DNA of 64,000 nt. Origin: Balanoglossus misakiensis (lineage: Eukaryota > Hemichordata). Under the pieces are notes generated by a model, which was given only the letters and a program-made list of their open reading frames with translations, was not told the origin of the DNA and ran no database searches. Each line of letters begins with the position of its first letter. The first letter of the stretch is position 1. The translations under genes were made by a program, and so were the position numbers. Of this stretch, positions 25,601 to 40,440 are shown piece after piece. The stretch lies in NCBI GenBank assembly GCA_040954595.2, contig CM082598.2, forward strand, positions 5,828,001 through 5,892,000, in the 5' to 3' direction.

Positions 25601-28600
25601 TGAGCTAAAACATATAGTGTTTTGTACATGGCCTGGCCCCACACGGGGAGCCTCGATATGCTTTAAAAGAATTCAGTATTTTGGAGAGAAGAAAATTTTG
25701 GATAGAGACGGAGCAGTCGGTGGTTGGATGGTCACTTAGTCTGGGTCTGGCCGGACCTAGTAGGTCTGGCCAGAGTCCGGTCTCGGCCACTTCACGCAAC
25801 ACAATCAAGTCACTTGAACTCTACACGTTGCCGTCCGGGTACATCGTCCCCCCCCTCCCCCCCGGGAGACATGACACCTATAGGCCTATCGCGTATTTCA
25901 TTTTGAACGTTTGAAGTGATTGTTTTGTGTTTGGTGGACGCCACTAAATCCCCATAGATACCAAGCTGAAGGCAGATAGTGCAAGAGATAATGGTGACAA
26001 GAAACATATAATTGATTGATGGGCTCGGGATTTGGTGGATGGTGGGCCGGGATTGTGGGCTTCTGTGTTTTAAAAATAAGCACGGTATATCTTAGCTCTG
26101 CGTACAGGTCTGTGTGTTCCCGGCGTTACACGGCCTCCCACCACAGCCCTGCAAGGCGCCATAGAAAAAACTGGTGCTTCTGCGGTCCGGATCCGGACCG
26201 CAGCTTTTTCGGCCGAAATTCGATTTTATCGATCGGAAGCAAAATACCTTCCTAGTCTACTTCTACCTCCTAACTGACTTCAAATATGAAGTGATTAACT
26301 TTTCCTAACGTCAGAACTGCTCCCGTTCTGATTTATTTGTGTGTGTTTACATGTCGAGATCACCGTATTGAATGCAAGTCTTACAGCGAGTTTTTCTCCA
26401 TGGGTAAACATAAAAGTTTTAGAAAGCGAGCGGTTCGGACGTTAGGACAAGTTAATCGCATCATATTTCGAGTCGGAATAGGAGGTAGACGTAGACTAGT
26501 AAAATTGCTTCGATAAAATCAAATTTCGGCCGAAAAAGCTGCGGTCTGGATCCAGACCGCAGAAGCACCAGTTTTTTCTATGGCGCCTTGCAGGGCTGTG
26601 GTGGGAGGCCGTGTAACGCCGGGAACACACAGACCTGTACGCAGAGCTAGGTATATCTAATCACCTCCACCACATCCATCAAGGTAGCCTGGTCTCCATA
26701 CCCAGTGTGTTTTAGATAGACTCACACTTCAAAATCCAAGAGAGTTGAATGCGTGTCCAAGCCCTGTGTGTGAGTCTAGCCTATCTAAAACACACACTGG
26801 GTATGGAGACCAAGCTACCACCAAGGTGACATTGAAATAAAACAAACTCGACAATGAACGTTGGCTCGGCATTTAACTTGGGTCCGTCTTGGAGGGTACG
26901 GTACGCTATAAGGGCACGCCTATCGACGACCCCCTAACAGTGTTTATTGCCACTTTCGATTTGTTTCATTCACCATGCAATCTACTTGCCCTGATTACGG
27001 ATACTATTACTGGCCTAGGCTCAATATCTGTACGCGTTGGTATGTGTCTCTATATACATAGACCAGAACATAAACTAGTTTTATCCCTTCCTACTAATAG
27101 AAACCGAGGCTGGGGCTGTTTTCAACTCGCTTTTAAAATCAACTTTAGCCAGTACCATTTTAACCCTAAAAGTACGCATCTTTTCACAAAGGGTACCTTC
27201 ATTTTGGCCTTTCATTCGCTTCCCAGATCTCTGTGTGAGGGCGCTCCCATGTTAGTGACCTCAATTGACCCCGATGACCCATGACCCCGACCCCATTTTA
27301 GTCTCTCTCCGGCCATGTCTCCGTGCAGATGGAGTGGAGATAGATATGCTCTGGCTCGCGAGAATCAGTGAGGACTGTGTTGGATTATATAATAATTTAC
27401 TGTTTCTAATTTGACGTATTCTGTGTTCTGTATCCTTCAGACAACATGTCGTCCAAATCGCGGAACGTCGGCAGGCTATTTCTTGGCAGGGAGGGACATG
27501 ACATGGATCCTGGTAAGTTCTCTTGCAAACTATTATAAATTGTAAAATGCATCATGTCGGGCCATTGCTGCAGTTTTGCAGCCCCTCCGTCTCCCCTGGA
27601 CGATTTTTGTTTTTGCGGGGAGAGGGCTCCCCGTCCAAAACAAAAATCGTCCAGGGGAGCCGCAGGGGCTGCAAAACTGCAGCAAGTCGGGCGACAGAGA
27701 GCTCTTCCTCCTTTGCAATGAGTGAGTGAGTGTGTGTGTTTGTTTGTTGTTATTGATAGACGTATTTAGAGAAAAATATTCTTTTGTTTGTTGACAAATA
27801 TGGCAATGTTTGTTTGTTGACAGGTTTGGGTTTAAGGGTGTATTCATCCGTTAGGTTAAAGGGACAAAGTCTCTCTCTCGCTGCCCTTTTTCCATTAATT
27901 ATGTTTGATACAAGACACTGTTTATTTTAATGTACATGTGGATATATAGTGAATCAATGATCAACCACACAAAACTTCCATCCCACTTGCAGACACGAGA
28001 GTAAAAACTCGCCCAAAATGAATAAATGGTAAAGAACGATTATTCATTTTGGCGAGTTTTTTCACTCTCCTGTCTATAAGAGGGATGGAAGTTGTGTGTG
28101 GTTGAACGTTCATTCACTATATATCCACATGTAGAATAACAAACAGTGTCTCCTATCAAATATAATTAATGGAAAAAAGGGCAGCGAGAGAGAGACTTTG
28201 TCCCTTTAAGGGTTAAGGTATAATTGTGATAGGTTTAGGGCGGTGTTACCGTAACAGGACCTGGATCGATCCAACCCTTTTGACATGTTGGCACCCCACC
28301 ACCACCACCACCCCCTGTTGATGCCATCCTGGATGGACCCCGGGATGGAACACTGCGGTTATAGGTTCATTTGGGATCTGGTTCACTTAGTGGACACGAC
28401 TATGCCCCATGGGCGATACCATGGTTTTTTAGGGTTAGGGTTAGGGTTAAACTCACCCTCACATTGCCACCCCTAACCCTCCTAACCCTAACCCTAACTC
28501 ACCCTCATTGCCATGGTATCGTTGCCATGGGGTATACTCGTGTCCTCTAAGTGAACCAGATCCTTCATTTGCTCCACAGCAAGGGGAATTCTGGGGTTTC

Positions 28601-31600
28601 CACTATCAAATCATACAGCTTCACAAGGAGAGTCTAGGTGAATGATTCACGTGAACAGAATTCAAATCCAATGTGTTCTATTACAGGTCGGAGGATCCTT
28701 GTTCGCCAGCAATATCGGCAGTTATCATTTTATTGGTTTAGCCGGATCTGGTGCGGCCGCGGGATGGGGAGCTGGAGCTTATGAATTAAATGTGAGTCTT
28801 CACTTATATGCTTTAAAGCCTCTAGAGCTGCCACTTTTTGCATTATTTTCATGACTTTATTTTCTAACTTAAAGCGCCTAGCTCGTCTCACACGCATGTT
28901 CCAGCTGTAGCCGCTGGTTACAGACGTTTAGTGAACAGTCAATCCCATAAGGCAGTGCTCTGTCCTAACAACAGAGAAGATGGCGGCAACCATAATCTGT
29001 ATCGGAGATCGGGAAAAGACACCAGCTTGGGTGAAAAGGAGGGAAAAAACCAGAATCTACTTATACGGTGCGCATGAAATATGGAAGGAAGCGAAGGCAG
29101 TCCACTATTTGAATGGAAGTTACGCGCATGCACGTGAGACGAGCTACGCGCTTTAAATTGGTTCATCTAAATTCTTACTGATAGGTATACATGAACACCT
29201 TATCGATGCCCGATTGTGGCTGCATGTTGCACTTTGAACACAATCTGCATTAAACAGGTGCCACACCGATTTAATCAGCATCCATACAAATAGTACGCAG
29301 CTATCGTAGTATGTGTCGCTAAGCTATGACAAACCGATGCAAATGCAAGTAATATGGCTTAATGGTGAGGATTTTAGAGGATAGGGAATATATTTGAAAT
29401 ATTTTATTGAGGAAAAAAATATGTGAAATTTGGCAGCTCTAGAGGATTTAACCCTTTCAAGCCTTGCTTTCTGGGAACGTATCCGAATTTCTCCTATATA
29501 TAGTGTATCTGGCCAGAAAGGGTTAAAACACACAAAAAACCTCCAAAAGAAATTCAATCTGGATTTATTCTATCCTTACAGGCTTTGTATTTCTTACAAT
29601 TGCTGGGGTGGATCATGCTACCAGTCTACATGGCAAGCGCTATTTATACAATGCCTGAATACCTGGCTGTACGATTTGGCAGAATAAGACTTCGAATTTA
29701 TTATTCAGTGCTGTCCTTGTTACTGTATATATTTACCAAAATTTCGGTAAGTGAACCAATGACAAACTCACCTCTGACCTTCTGTTTGTAATATTATATG
29801 AGGCTACAGTCAAACCTGTGTTAGTGACCACCTCTATATAGTAGCCACTATGTTACAGTCCCTGTGCAATTTACATGTACAGTCAAACCTGTGTTAGTGA
29901 CCACCTCTATATAGTAGCCACTATGTTACAGTCCCTGTGCAATTTACATGTACAGTCAAACCTGTGTTAGTGACCACCTCTATATAGTAGCCACTATGTT
30001 ACAGTCCCTGTGCAATTTACATGTACAGTCAAACCTGTGTTAGTGGCCACCTCTATATAGTAGCCACTATGTTACAGTCCCTGTGCAATTTACATGTGCA
30101 TTAATTGACCTGTCTATAAAGACCACCAGTCTATAAAGGCCACTTTAGGAAAGTCCCTTGACTGGCCACTATAGACAGGTTTGACTGTATTATGAAAATA
30201 GCGTAAAGTATGCTGTTGCACAAGGAAATTAGCGCCGCGTATTACCCAACGCATAGGGAGGGTGATGCGCTGCGCTTATTTTTATATATCTTACATCTCA
30301 GTTAGTTTGTGTGTTCCTTATTACTTGTCTTTCAAAACGCCGGTAAAATCGATCGTAACCGCTCAGCTGAAACATAGTGAGCAGCCATCTTCTTCCTTTT
30401 TCGTTTACATTGGAAGGGGGTCTTTACACTGTCCCCATTAACAGTGCATACATATACACGGTGAAATTGGGCGCCTTGAAACTGTAGGCGTATTTAATGC
30501 TTGTTAAATACGCCTGTTCCGTACAGCGTTTTAGTGCACGCCAAATTCTATTGTTCTTGGTGCCAGATGTATAATAATAGTACTTATCCCAGTCCAGGGC
30601 TCCAAATGAACATTATAGAAATAATGGACGACGCCCTGACCATTAACGTTTTTTTATTGGCAAGGGCGAGGGGAAAGCCAAAAATTCATGGGCTCGGAAG
30701 CCTCGCCCATGAATTTTGGCTTTCCTCGAGCCCGCGCCCATAAACAAAGTAACGTTTATGGTCAGGGCGGAGTCGGTTATTTCCATTATATTACCAACAA
30801 AATCAAGAAAACCGTCAAAATTTACGAAAATGTCCCACTGGGGGCCCCGGAACTTGTGTTCTGCAAAATGTTGTATTCACTGAACTGTTTGCTAATATTA
30901 CTATTCAGATTTACGGGCATGTAAACAAACCATTACTGAGTATTTGTGGTCAGTGACGTCGTTCATCTCGACCAATTAAAATGCGACGCACAGGCCATGG
31001 TAATATAATTTATCTTGTTAGTCAGTTGTGACTACCACATTTATAAATTTGTAGTCAGCCATACAAACTTGGTAGTCAGAATTTCTTTGTATTATAATAA
31101 TATATATTCTTGTGAAATCAAAGGAACTTGTATTCCTGTTAGCAATACAGTATTGAGTGCAAATTTTCTGACTGTCAATAGCACAGCTGAGATGGTTGCA
31201 TATACTGGTAGTCAGTGGTGACAACCATTTTGAAAAGTCAGTAAGGAGAAATTGGTAGTCAGTTGGCATGTGACTACTGCTTATTGTGAGCCTGTAGTAC
31301 AAAAAATACTTTTAGAGATCTGTGCATAAGATTAAAGAGACAAAGTCTCTCTCTTGCTGCCCTTTTCCCATTAATTATGTTTGATAAAAGACACCGTTTA
31401 TGTTATTCTACATGTGGATATATAGTGAATCAATATTCGACCACACACAACTTCCATCCCGTTTGTAGGATATGAGAGTAAAAACTCGCCTAAATGAATA
31501 AATGGTAAAGACCGATTTATTCATTTTGGCGAGTTTTTCACTCTTGTGTCTACAAGTTGTGTGTGGTCGGTCGAACGTTGATTCACTATATATCCACATG

Positions 31601-34600
31601 TACAATAACATAAACAGTGTCTTGTATCAAACTCAATTAATGGGAAAAAGGCAGCGAGAGAGAGACTTTGTCCCTGTAAGAACAAGAAAATGATGCGATG
31701 ACAGAGAAAATCGCTAATATTTAGTTTTACTTTGGTAGGTGGATTTGTATTCAGGTGCTGTGTTTATACAAGAAACCTTAGACTGGAATATTGCTGCGTC
31801 TATCACATTCCTGCTTATACTGACTGCTATTTACACTGTGTTAGGTAAGATCATTTACTGTTATCAAAACATGATTATTACTGTCACCCTGTATTTGAGC
31901 TTTTCACACTGCAGATTTCTACTCTCAAAGGATGTGTTGATGTTTTGTGGAAGCATGTGCACGAACAGATGTCTGTTATGTAGTGTATTTTGAGGAACCC
32001 CATTCACACTTTGTAAAGCTTAAAGGGACAAAGTCTCTCTCTTGCTGCCCTTTTTCCATTAATTATGTTTGATACAAGACACTGTTTATATTACTCTACA
32101 TGTGGATATAAAGTGAATCAACGTTTGACCACACACAACTTCCATCCCGTTTGCAGGATATGAGCTCACCCATAATGAATAAATGGTAAATACCGTTTAT
32201 TCATTTTGGCGAGTTTTTTTCACTCCCATGTCTACAGGTTGGATGGAAGTTGTGTGTGGTCGAACGTTGATTCACTATATATCCACATGTAGAGTAATAT
32301 AAACAGTGCTCATATCAAACTTAATGGAAAAAGGGCAGCGAGAGAGAGGCTTTGTCCCTTTAAAGGATGAAGACTAGAAGTGTCACATTTTGAAACAAAA
32401 AGTAAATACACCAACCGAGATAAATAAAATTAACATAAATTTTAATTTACTTTCATTTTAATTTGGTTTTAATTAAATCAGTAATACAATATAACCACTT
32501 TTGTGTTTTATATTTATTACTTAGGTGGGCTTGCAGCTGTCATCTGGACAGACACAGCAAATTTTATCGTCATGATGGTTGGGGGCATTATCCTTATGAT
32601 TATCGGTATGTTACACATTATCTGATTGGCTTACTGACTGAGTGAGTGACTGCAGTGATATATGGTTGTCCAATTATGATACAAGTTATATAATCAGCTT
32701 CCTAACAAACAACTACAGTCAAACCTGTGTTAGTGACCACCTCTATATATTGGCCACATTGTTACAGTCCCTGTGCCACTAACATGTACATTAATTGACC
32801 TGGATACAAAGACCTCCTCTCTATAAAGGCCAGTTTAGGAAAGTCCCTTGACTGGCCACTATACACAGCTTTGCCTGTACCTCATTTCCTGACGTTTATA
32901 CTAATATTTTTTTTACTAGTTGATAAACAGCTGTCTGAATCTGATGTGAATTGCTTAGAGACTAAGCAAAAGAGCTGTGTTTCTTGTTTTCAGGCTTTCA
33001 TTCAAACCTGACCCCGAGTAAACAAAGCACATTATAACACACCATGCAGCGAACCCTCGATCGTGATTCGTCAATACGCCGTCACGTGACCTTAGTCATT
33101 TCGGACTGTTCCCTAGGGCATCAGTTCGATTGGTTTCTGCCCGGTACTGTTGCCTGGATGTGGTGTGTGTCGTGTTTGGTGTGTTATAAAACACATGATG
33201 ACTGACATGTTCGGGCAACAGTGTATTTTTGATGACCTCGGGACTGCCAGTCACACCAAAACAAGACTGTTTTAGTTGTGACTAGCAGCACCCTCGATCA
33301 TCAAAATGCACTGTTGCCCTCATTGTCAGTCATCATGTGTATGATGGTCAGGCATAGGGCAGGTAAAGAGACACTGCCACTGATAAAAATATGAAATGTG
33401 ATTCCTTAATTATTTAATTGATTAATGATTGTTTATCTAAAAAACTCTCTGATATTACTGCTCCATATTGCATTTAGTGGTTCATAAGTTGTTTAGACCT
33501 GACTTGTGTTGGACAATTAAGGATGTTTGTTCAGTAAAATTGAAAGTACATGTGTTGTCTTTTCTTTTAATTATTGATTTTTTTATTATCCTGTGTATGT
33601 ACAATGAAAATCCGTGATAAAATATAGGGGTCACCATGCTTGTTTTTGAAATACAGAGCCATGAATTTAGTCGATAATAGAAGAAAACTGCTGAGTCAGC
33701 ATTTTTCACCAGTACTTTGTCTATGGGCAAAATTTTTAACAAAATTTATCTCAAAATAGAGTGCAGTGACCGCACGAGTTTATACGACCAATGAATTTAT
33801 GTTTACTTGAGTAAACTGTGACTGAGCTATGTGTAAAATTTCATGATAATGACAATAGTGGAGGTGAGTTTTCTAGCAATTATCAATGTAATCCTATGGG
33901 GAAAAAGACACATGTGCACTGTTTATCAGTTTATGTTCTGCACCTACATCCTTTTATGTACGCGCAGAACATAAACCGGAAGACTGCGCGCCCCGTCTTT
34001 TCCCCATAGGATTCCATTGATAATTGCTAGAAAACAAACTTCTACTATTGTCATTTTCACGAAATTTTACACATAGCTCAGTCCAGCAAATATAAATTCA
34101 TTGGTCAAATAAAAAATAGGGGTCACCGCGCTCTATTTTGAGATAAATTGCGTTAAAAAATTTGCCCATAGACAAACCATTGGTGAAAAATGCTGAGTCA
34201 GCAGATTTCTTCTATTATCGACTGAATTCATGGCTCTGTATTTCAAAAACAAGCGCGGTGACCCCTATATTTTATTACGGATTTTCATTATACATACAAA
34301 GGGGAATCCAAAAATCCACAATTAAAAAAAATGACAATACTTTCAATTTTACTGAACGTACATTCTTAAGACTCAAACGTACATATGTGCAACTTCTGTG
34401 TTTTATATGTATCAGCTTTCGTAGAGGTTGGCGGGATGCAAGGTGTGTTAGAAGATTACCCGTGTGCTGTACCAAATGAAACATTGTACGGAAACGACAC
34501 ATGTGGAATTCCCCGAGAAGACTCCTTTCGAATGTTCCGTCATCCTGTTGGTTCAGACATGCCATTTTTTGGTTTTGTCCTCGGCCAATCACCAGCTTCT

Positions 34601-37600
34601 ATTTGGTATTGGTGTGCTGACCAGGTGAGACTGTCAATATCATTCAAAGCAACCCACTTATTGGAGGGTTAGGCCAAATAAAAAAACATGTGCTGTTCCG
34701 ATTACCCGACCTACCCTAATTTTAGCCTGCCGACCCAAAACTTTAGAGCTTCGTAAAAGGGAAGTAAAAATAACGATGTCAAATATACAAAATTTATGAA
34801 AATTGCGAGAATCACATAAGAACTATGATGTCATTCTTCTACACTACGGCAGCCAAAGATATAAAAAAATTGCAAAATAATTTTTTTTTCCAACATTCCT
34901 ACCCTATTTTTAAAAACTATGTAATCCGAACAGCACACATTTTTTTTTATTTGGCCTTTTAAATCTAGACTATTGATTTTTCTGATCTTCCAAAACTGAA
35001 ATTTCGCCAATCAAAAGTCCCCATTTCCACATTCTTCAGTGTATAGAGACGTCTTCATATAAAGTTTGAACTCATCAATAAATTTTAGCTGTACTGTCAT
35101 GTAGCTGTGGGATACTAGTATTTCAATGACCTTTTTACTCACAGGTATTTCAATACGGGTTGTCAGTATTTACATGTATGGACAGTTAAAGGGACAAAGT
35201 CTCTCTCTCTCCATTAATTATGTTTGATACAAGACACCGTTTATGTTATTCTACATGTGGATATATAGTGAATCAACGTTCGACCACACACAACTTCCAT
35301 CTCGCATGTAGACACAAGAGTGAAAAACTCACCAAAATGAATAATCGGTCTCTACCGTTTATTCATTTTGGGCGAGTTTTTCCTCTCATATCATACAAAC
35401 AGGATGGAAGTTGTGTGTGGTTCAACATTGATTCACTACATATACACATGTAGAATAACATAAACGGTGCCTTGTATCAAACATAATTAATGGAAAAAGC
35501 GTAGCGAGAGAGAGAGACTTTGTCCCTTTAACACTGCACAAGCACATTGTATTGGCAAGCAAGACAACTGGAATTTTGATTTGGTTCATGAAATCACCCT
35601 GAGAGAATAATTAGAAATATGAAAACTTGGTCTTTCTGTTTATTCTTACGAGTCTCAACAATTCCATCCACTAGCCATGCTTTTAACCTTTTCTTGGTGT
35701 TTTGTTTTCTCAAGGTGATTGTGCAGAGAGCACTAGCTGCCAAGAACCTGTCACACGCTAAAGGTGGAACACTATTAGCAGGCTATTTCAAAATTATACC
35801 GACGTTTATGATAGTAATTCCTGGAATGATTGCCCGGATGCTGTGGCCTGGTAAGTGCAGAAGTGGATTACATCTACAACACAATTAACGGAGAATTTAT
35901 GATTTGAGAGTGAAATATTTTGCACAAATAAAGCTGCGTTCTGGATTCTCAACATATCGTTGTCTCTCGGACTTGACATATGAGTACATTCGTACATTTT
36001 TGTTTTTAAGCATTTCCTGTAAAATGCAAAGTACCAACTCGTTTGAACCAGCTACGTAATATAATAATGCAGCTTTGTGCAAATAAAAGCTAAACGAAAA
36101 CATAAAATATGTTTATAGTGAAAATGTGATAGAAAATTGTTGTTGCATTGATTTCGAGTGATACTCCATGTATTGTTGGGGACTAGTTTCTTGAACAGAT
36201 TCTATTGATAATCCTGTACATGTCAGATTTTCAAAAAAAGTGTGTTATCATGACATTTGTGCAAATGTGGAGATATTACTAATAGAAACCATCTGTCTAT
36301 CTCTATAGATGAGATTGCGTGTGTAGATGATGCAATTTGTGAACAGGTTTGTAGCAATCCATCTGGATGTACTGATATTGCATATCCTAGATTAGTCATG
36401 GAGTTATTGCCCAAAGGTAAGTCAACCTTAACTTAACTGTTACTGAAATGGATTTTCAATTCTGGCTGCCTTAAATGGGATTTAAGCTACCTAAGTGAAT
36501 GATGAAAATCTCATATGGTCGATGCAATTTCAAGATGGCCGATTTTTGCCATGTTTAAGAAATGAGAGTTCATAAGCTAAAGTGATGATGGGTCATTCTG
36601 AAACTTTTTAACAGAAAAAATAACAACATGTGACAAAAGTTTAATGAGTTTAATATGCTCACTGCAAAGACAGACATGTTTGACCAAAGGAAATCATGAA
36701 ATACAGTAAACATATCATTTCTTCTATCTCTATACTACAGTGGGTTGTCGACTTTTTGCCCAGAATGCAATGTGATTTAACCCCCTAGCGCAAAGTGAAA
36801 ACCTATATAAGGCAGCCAGAATTCTGGATGCCTTAAATAGGTTTTTAGTTTGTGCTAGGTAGTCAAACCACATAATAATAATTGCATTCTGGGTAAAAGG
36901 TCGACAACTCATTGTCGTAAGAGATTGGAGAAATCATAACTTCATTTGGTCAGACATATCTGTCTTTGTAGTTGCATGGTAAACTCATTCAACTTTTTTT
37001 TCTTCAAATTTTGTTATTTTTTCTGTTACAAAGAATCAGAATGACCGACTATCATTCTAGCTAATGAACTCCCATTTCATAAACATGGCAACAATCGGCC
37101 ATCTTGAAATTGTGTCAATCGTATGAGATTTTCATTATTCACCTGAGTAGCAAAACCATATTTAAAGGCCCTATAGCTGCCAAATTTCACATAAACTTTT
37201 CCACATCTCTTGGTGACGCCTACCCTGATAGGTGCGTATTGTTTGTATGGAGGCTAATTAAATTGGTGCGACACTGTTTTAATACATACCGTGTTCAAAT
37301 TGCAACATGCACTCACAATCGGCCATCGATAAGGTGTTCATGTATACCTATCAGTAAGCTTATTTACATGGACCAATTTAAGTTGGAAAATAAAATCGTG
37401 AAAATAATGCAAAAAGTTGCAGCTCTAGAGGCTTTAAGGTGGGGAGACTGATATGACCTCATGTTAGTCACGTAACAGGTTAATAGTTGATGTGATTATT
37501 TCTACTTTCCTATTTGATCCTTTCTATCACGTTATTTCAGGTCTACGTGGGTTGATGATAGCAGTTGTGCTGGCTGCTCTGATGAGTTCGTTGACCTCAA

Positions 37601-40384
37601 TCTTCAATAGTGGCGCGACCATTTTTGTGGTTGATTTGTGGAAACTGTGGCGCAAGAAGGCTGGAGAGAAGGAAAGTATGATTGTTGGAAGGTGAGAATT
37701 TTCTGAGTGTTTCTACAGTGTTGCAGCCAGAGTGCGCCCTTGCAACAATGACCCCAAAACTGAAGCCACGGGCGCACTTTCTGGCATACTGCGGGTCACC
37801 ACGGGCGCACTCTAAGTGTAAAAATAGCCGGCGCTAACACACATTGTTTCCTGATAACTGATGGGTGTACGCGTACAAAGAGATTCACTTGTCACAGTTA
37901 ATGACCTTACGACCTGTAATCGATACTGATAACATCTTCACAGCAAAGTTTGTAGCAAACTTGGTTTATTGTTGAATTTGATACAGTTTACGTACACGCA
38001 GCCACACTCTTGGGAATTGTAAGTAAATACACTGCGATATCACGCCTATATATCGGACTCAGCTGTGCAGGCAGTGAACTACCGTGACTCCAATTGCTTC
38101 TGAAACCAACTCCTTCCATGAGTACCAGCAGTCTCAGTTTTGTTGCAAACCCTCCCATTGAACTTTTAATGTAGATTCAACAGCTTAATTTCTTGGATAA
38201 GACTCCAAAAAGACAGAGTGGAGAGTATACTCCTTATTACATGCTTTAGGACCCCTAGCCAGACAACAGTTGATCTTGCAATTGGAATGAATTCCCTAGC
38301 TTTTAGAAATACCCTAAAGATTTTATATAATGGGGAACAAGTTTTCTCAAATTTACTCCTAAAATAATAAAGGACTTGAAAGAATTTAAATTAGCTTTTC
38401 CTCCACCCCTCCAGCTGAGCAGGTTATTTGGAATAAGGCCAGGATTCTTGTCAATAACAAGTCTGTTTTTCATCCTTATTTGTAGAAAAAAGGGGGATTA
38501 TTCATCTTTCTGATATTTTGGTAAAAACTCTAAATTTATAAATGAAGCAGATTTAAAAGATCTTGAATGTAATCAAAATCAGAAAAGTAAAACAAAGACG
38601 CATAAACAATAATCGGCAGTGACTTTAATTATCAGAACAATAGTGCTCAGATCTTGACTGTTGTGAACACGTGATTTGTACAATTTGTACAAAATGCAGG
38701 TTAAAGTATATGGTCATTGTGACACAGACCAAAGAGTCTGAGTGTTTTATTAAAAACATCAAATTATACAATTTTATGTGGTATGTCATTCTGTATGTAT
38801 GTGTACGTGTAACGTTTATGCATGGACATATGTCCATGGTTTATGTTGTCCCCAAAATATGCAAAATGTCCCCAAAAATAAATAGTGGGGGGACACAGTG
38901 TCCCCTGTTATAAAATTCCTGGCTGCAACACTGTTTCTATCTGTTTGCTTAAAGGGAAGGGGTCGTCGCGTCGCGTTGGGGGTCCCCCTTGATGAGAATA
39001 TGTCCTCCCATACCAGCACAAACCTCACTGCAGTCGCCACGACCTACTAGGATCTTCAGTTGCTGTCATGCCCAGTCTACACTACAGTGGGCTGCTTTGT
39101 TCATTCTAAGAATGATCTAATTTCAGGGATTTGTGGATTAATTGTAATGTTTATAAACAAATGCGGCGCGACGACCCCTTCACTTTAAAGGAACAAAGTC
39201 TCTCTCTCGCTGCCGTTTTTCCATTAATTCTGTTTGATACAAGACACCGTTTATGTTATTCTACATGTGGATATATAGTGAATGAACATTCGACCACACA
39301 CAACTTCCATCCCACGAGAGTGAAAAACTCGCCAAAATGAATAATCAGTCTCTAGCATTTATTCATTTTGGCGAAATTTTTACTCTCATATCCTACAAAC
39401 TGGATGGAAGTTGTGTGTGGTTGAACGTTGATTCACTATATATCCACATGTAGAATAACATAAACAGTGTCTTGTATCAAACATAATTAATGGAAAAAAG
39501 GGGCAGTGAGAGAGAGACTTTGCCCCTTTAAGGATGTACGTTCAGTTAAATTGAAAGTATTCTCATTTCTTTTCAACACAATGCAATCTAACAAAATTGA
39601 GTGCAGACATTTTCTTTTTCTTGTTTCAGGATATTTGTGCTCTTTTTGGTGTGTGTTAGTATCTTATGGTTGCCGGTTGTCGCCAATAGCCAAGGTGGTC
39701 AACTGTGGCATTACATTCAAGAAGTCACTGGTTATCTCAGCCCTCCAATTGCTGCTGTATTTCTGATGGCAATGTTGTGGCATGGCGTCAATGAACCTGT
39801 AAGTGTTTCCATGGTATTCATAGTTTCCCCCTCAAAATATCTCTTCAACATTTCGTGTCGAGATTCATCATACATAACATGTTTCTTAGCCTGGTCACCA
39901 TACCCAGTGTGTTCTGGATAGTCTCACACACAAGGGTCTGGCCACTCAGTCAACTATCTTCCATTTTTAAGATCTGCATGTCAGTAGAGCTCAAAATGCG
40001 ATGTCACAGCAACGAGGTCACCACATGGCTTTGACTCTGACGTTGTTCAAGTCAATGACCTGGGCGCTACTAATCGTTGGAAAATAATTAGCATTAATTA
40101 GCAACATCCGTTGCCAATCATTAGTGTGTCGCATAAGGTGAGTTCAATTCTATCATAAATATCACCTAAACTACATGCTGATAGTGCATACAGTTCATGC
40201 CATGCAAACATGCCCCCTGAAAAATTATTCAAGAACTTTGAGTGGCCATTTTTGTGTTATGTTATTTTTATTCTATTAGTTTGTCTTACACAAATCATAT
40301 TTATTTTTTTCTGGTCGAACTGATGGAGTGATTACGGGAGTCTGTCCACCTATCCATCCATCCATCTAAACACCCACTCACCAG

Positions 40385-40440
<56 letters not shown>

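Noticed and set aside
26889-27284. 131-codon ORF upstream of gene B exon 2
   Set aside because: No domain, signal or splice support, and it lies in a long intron; chance ORF.
29804-30100. CRISPR-like regular repeats
   Set aside because: The 73-bp units are directly adjacent, without spacers, and belong to a transposon in a eukaryotic intron.
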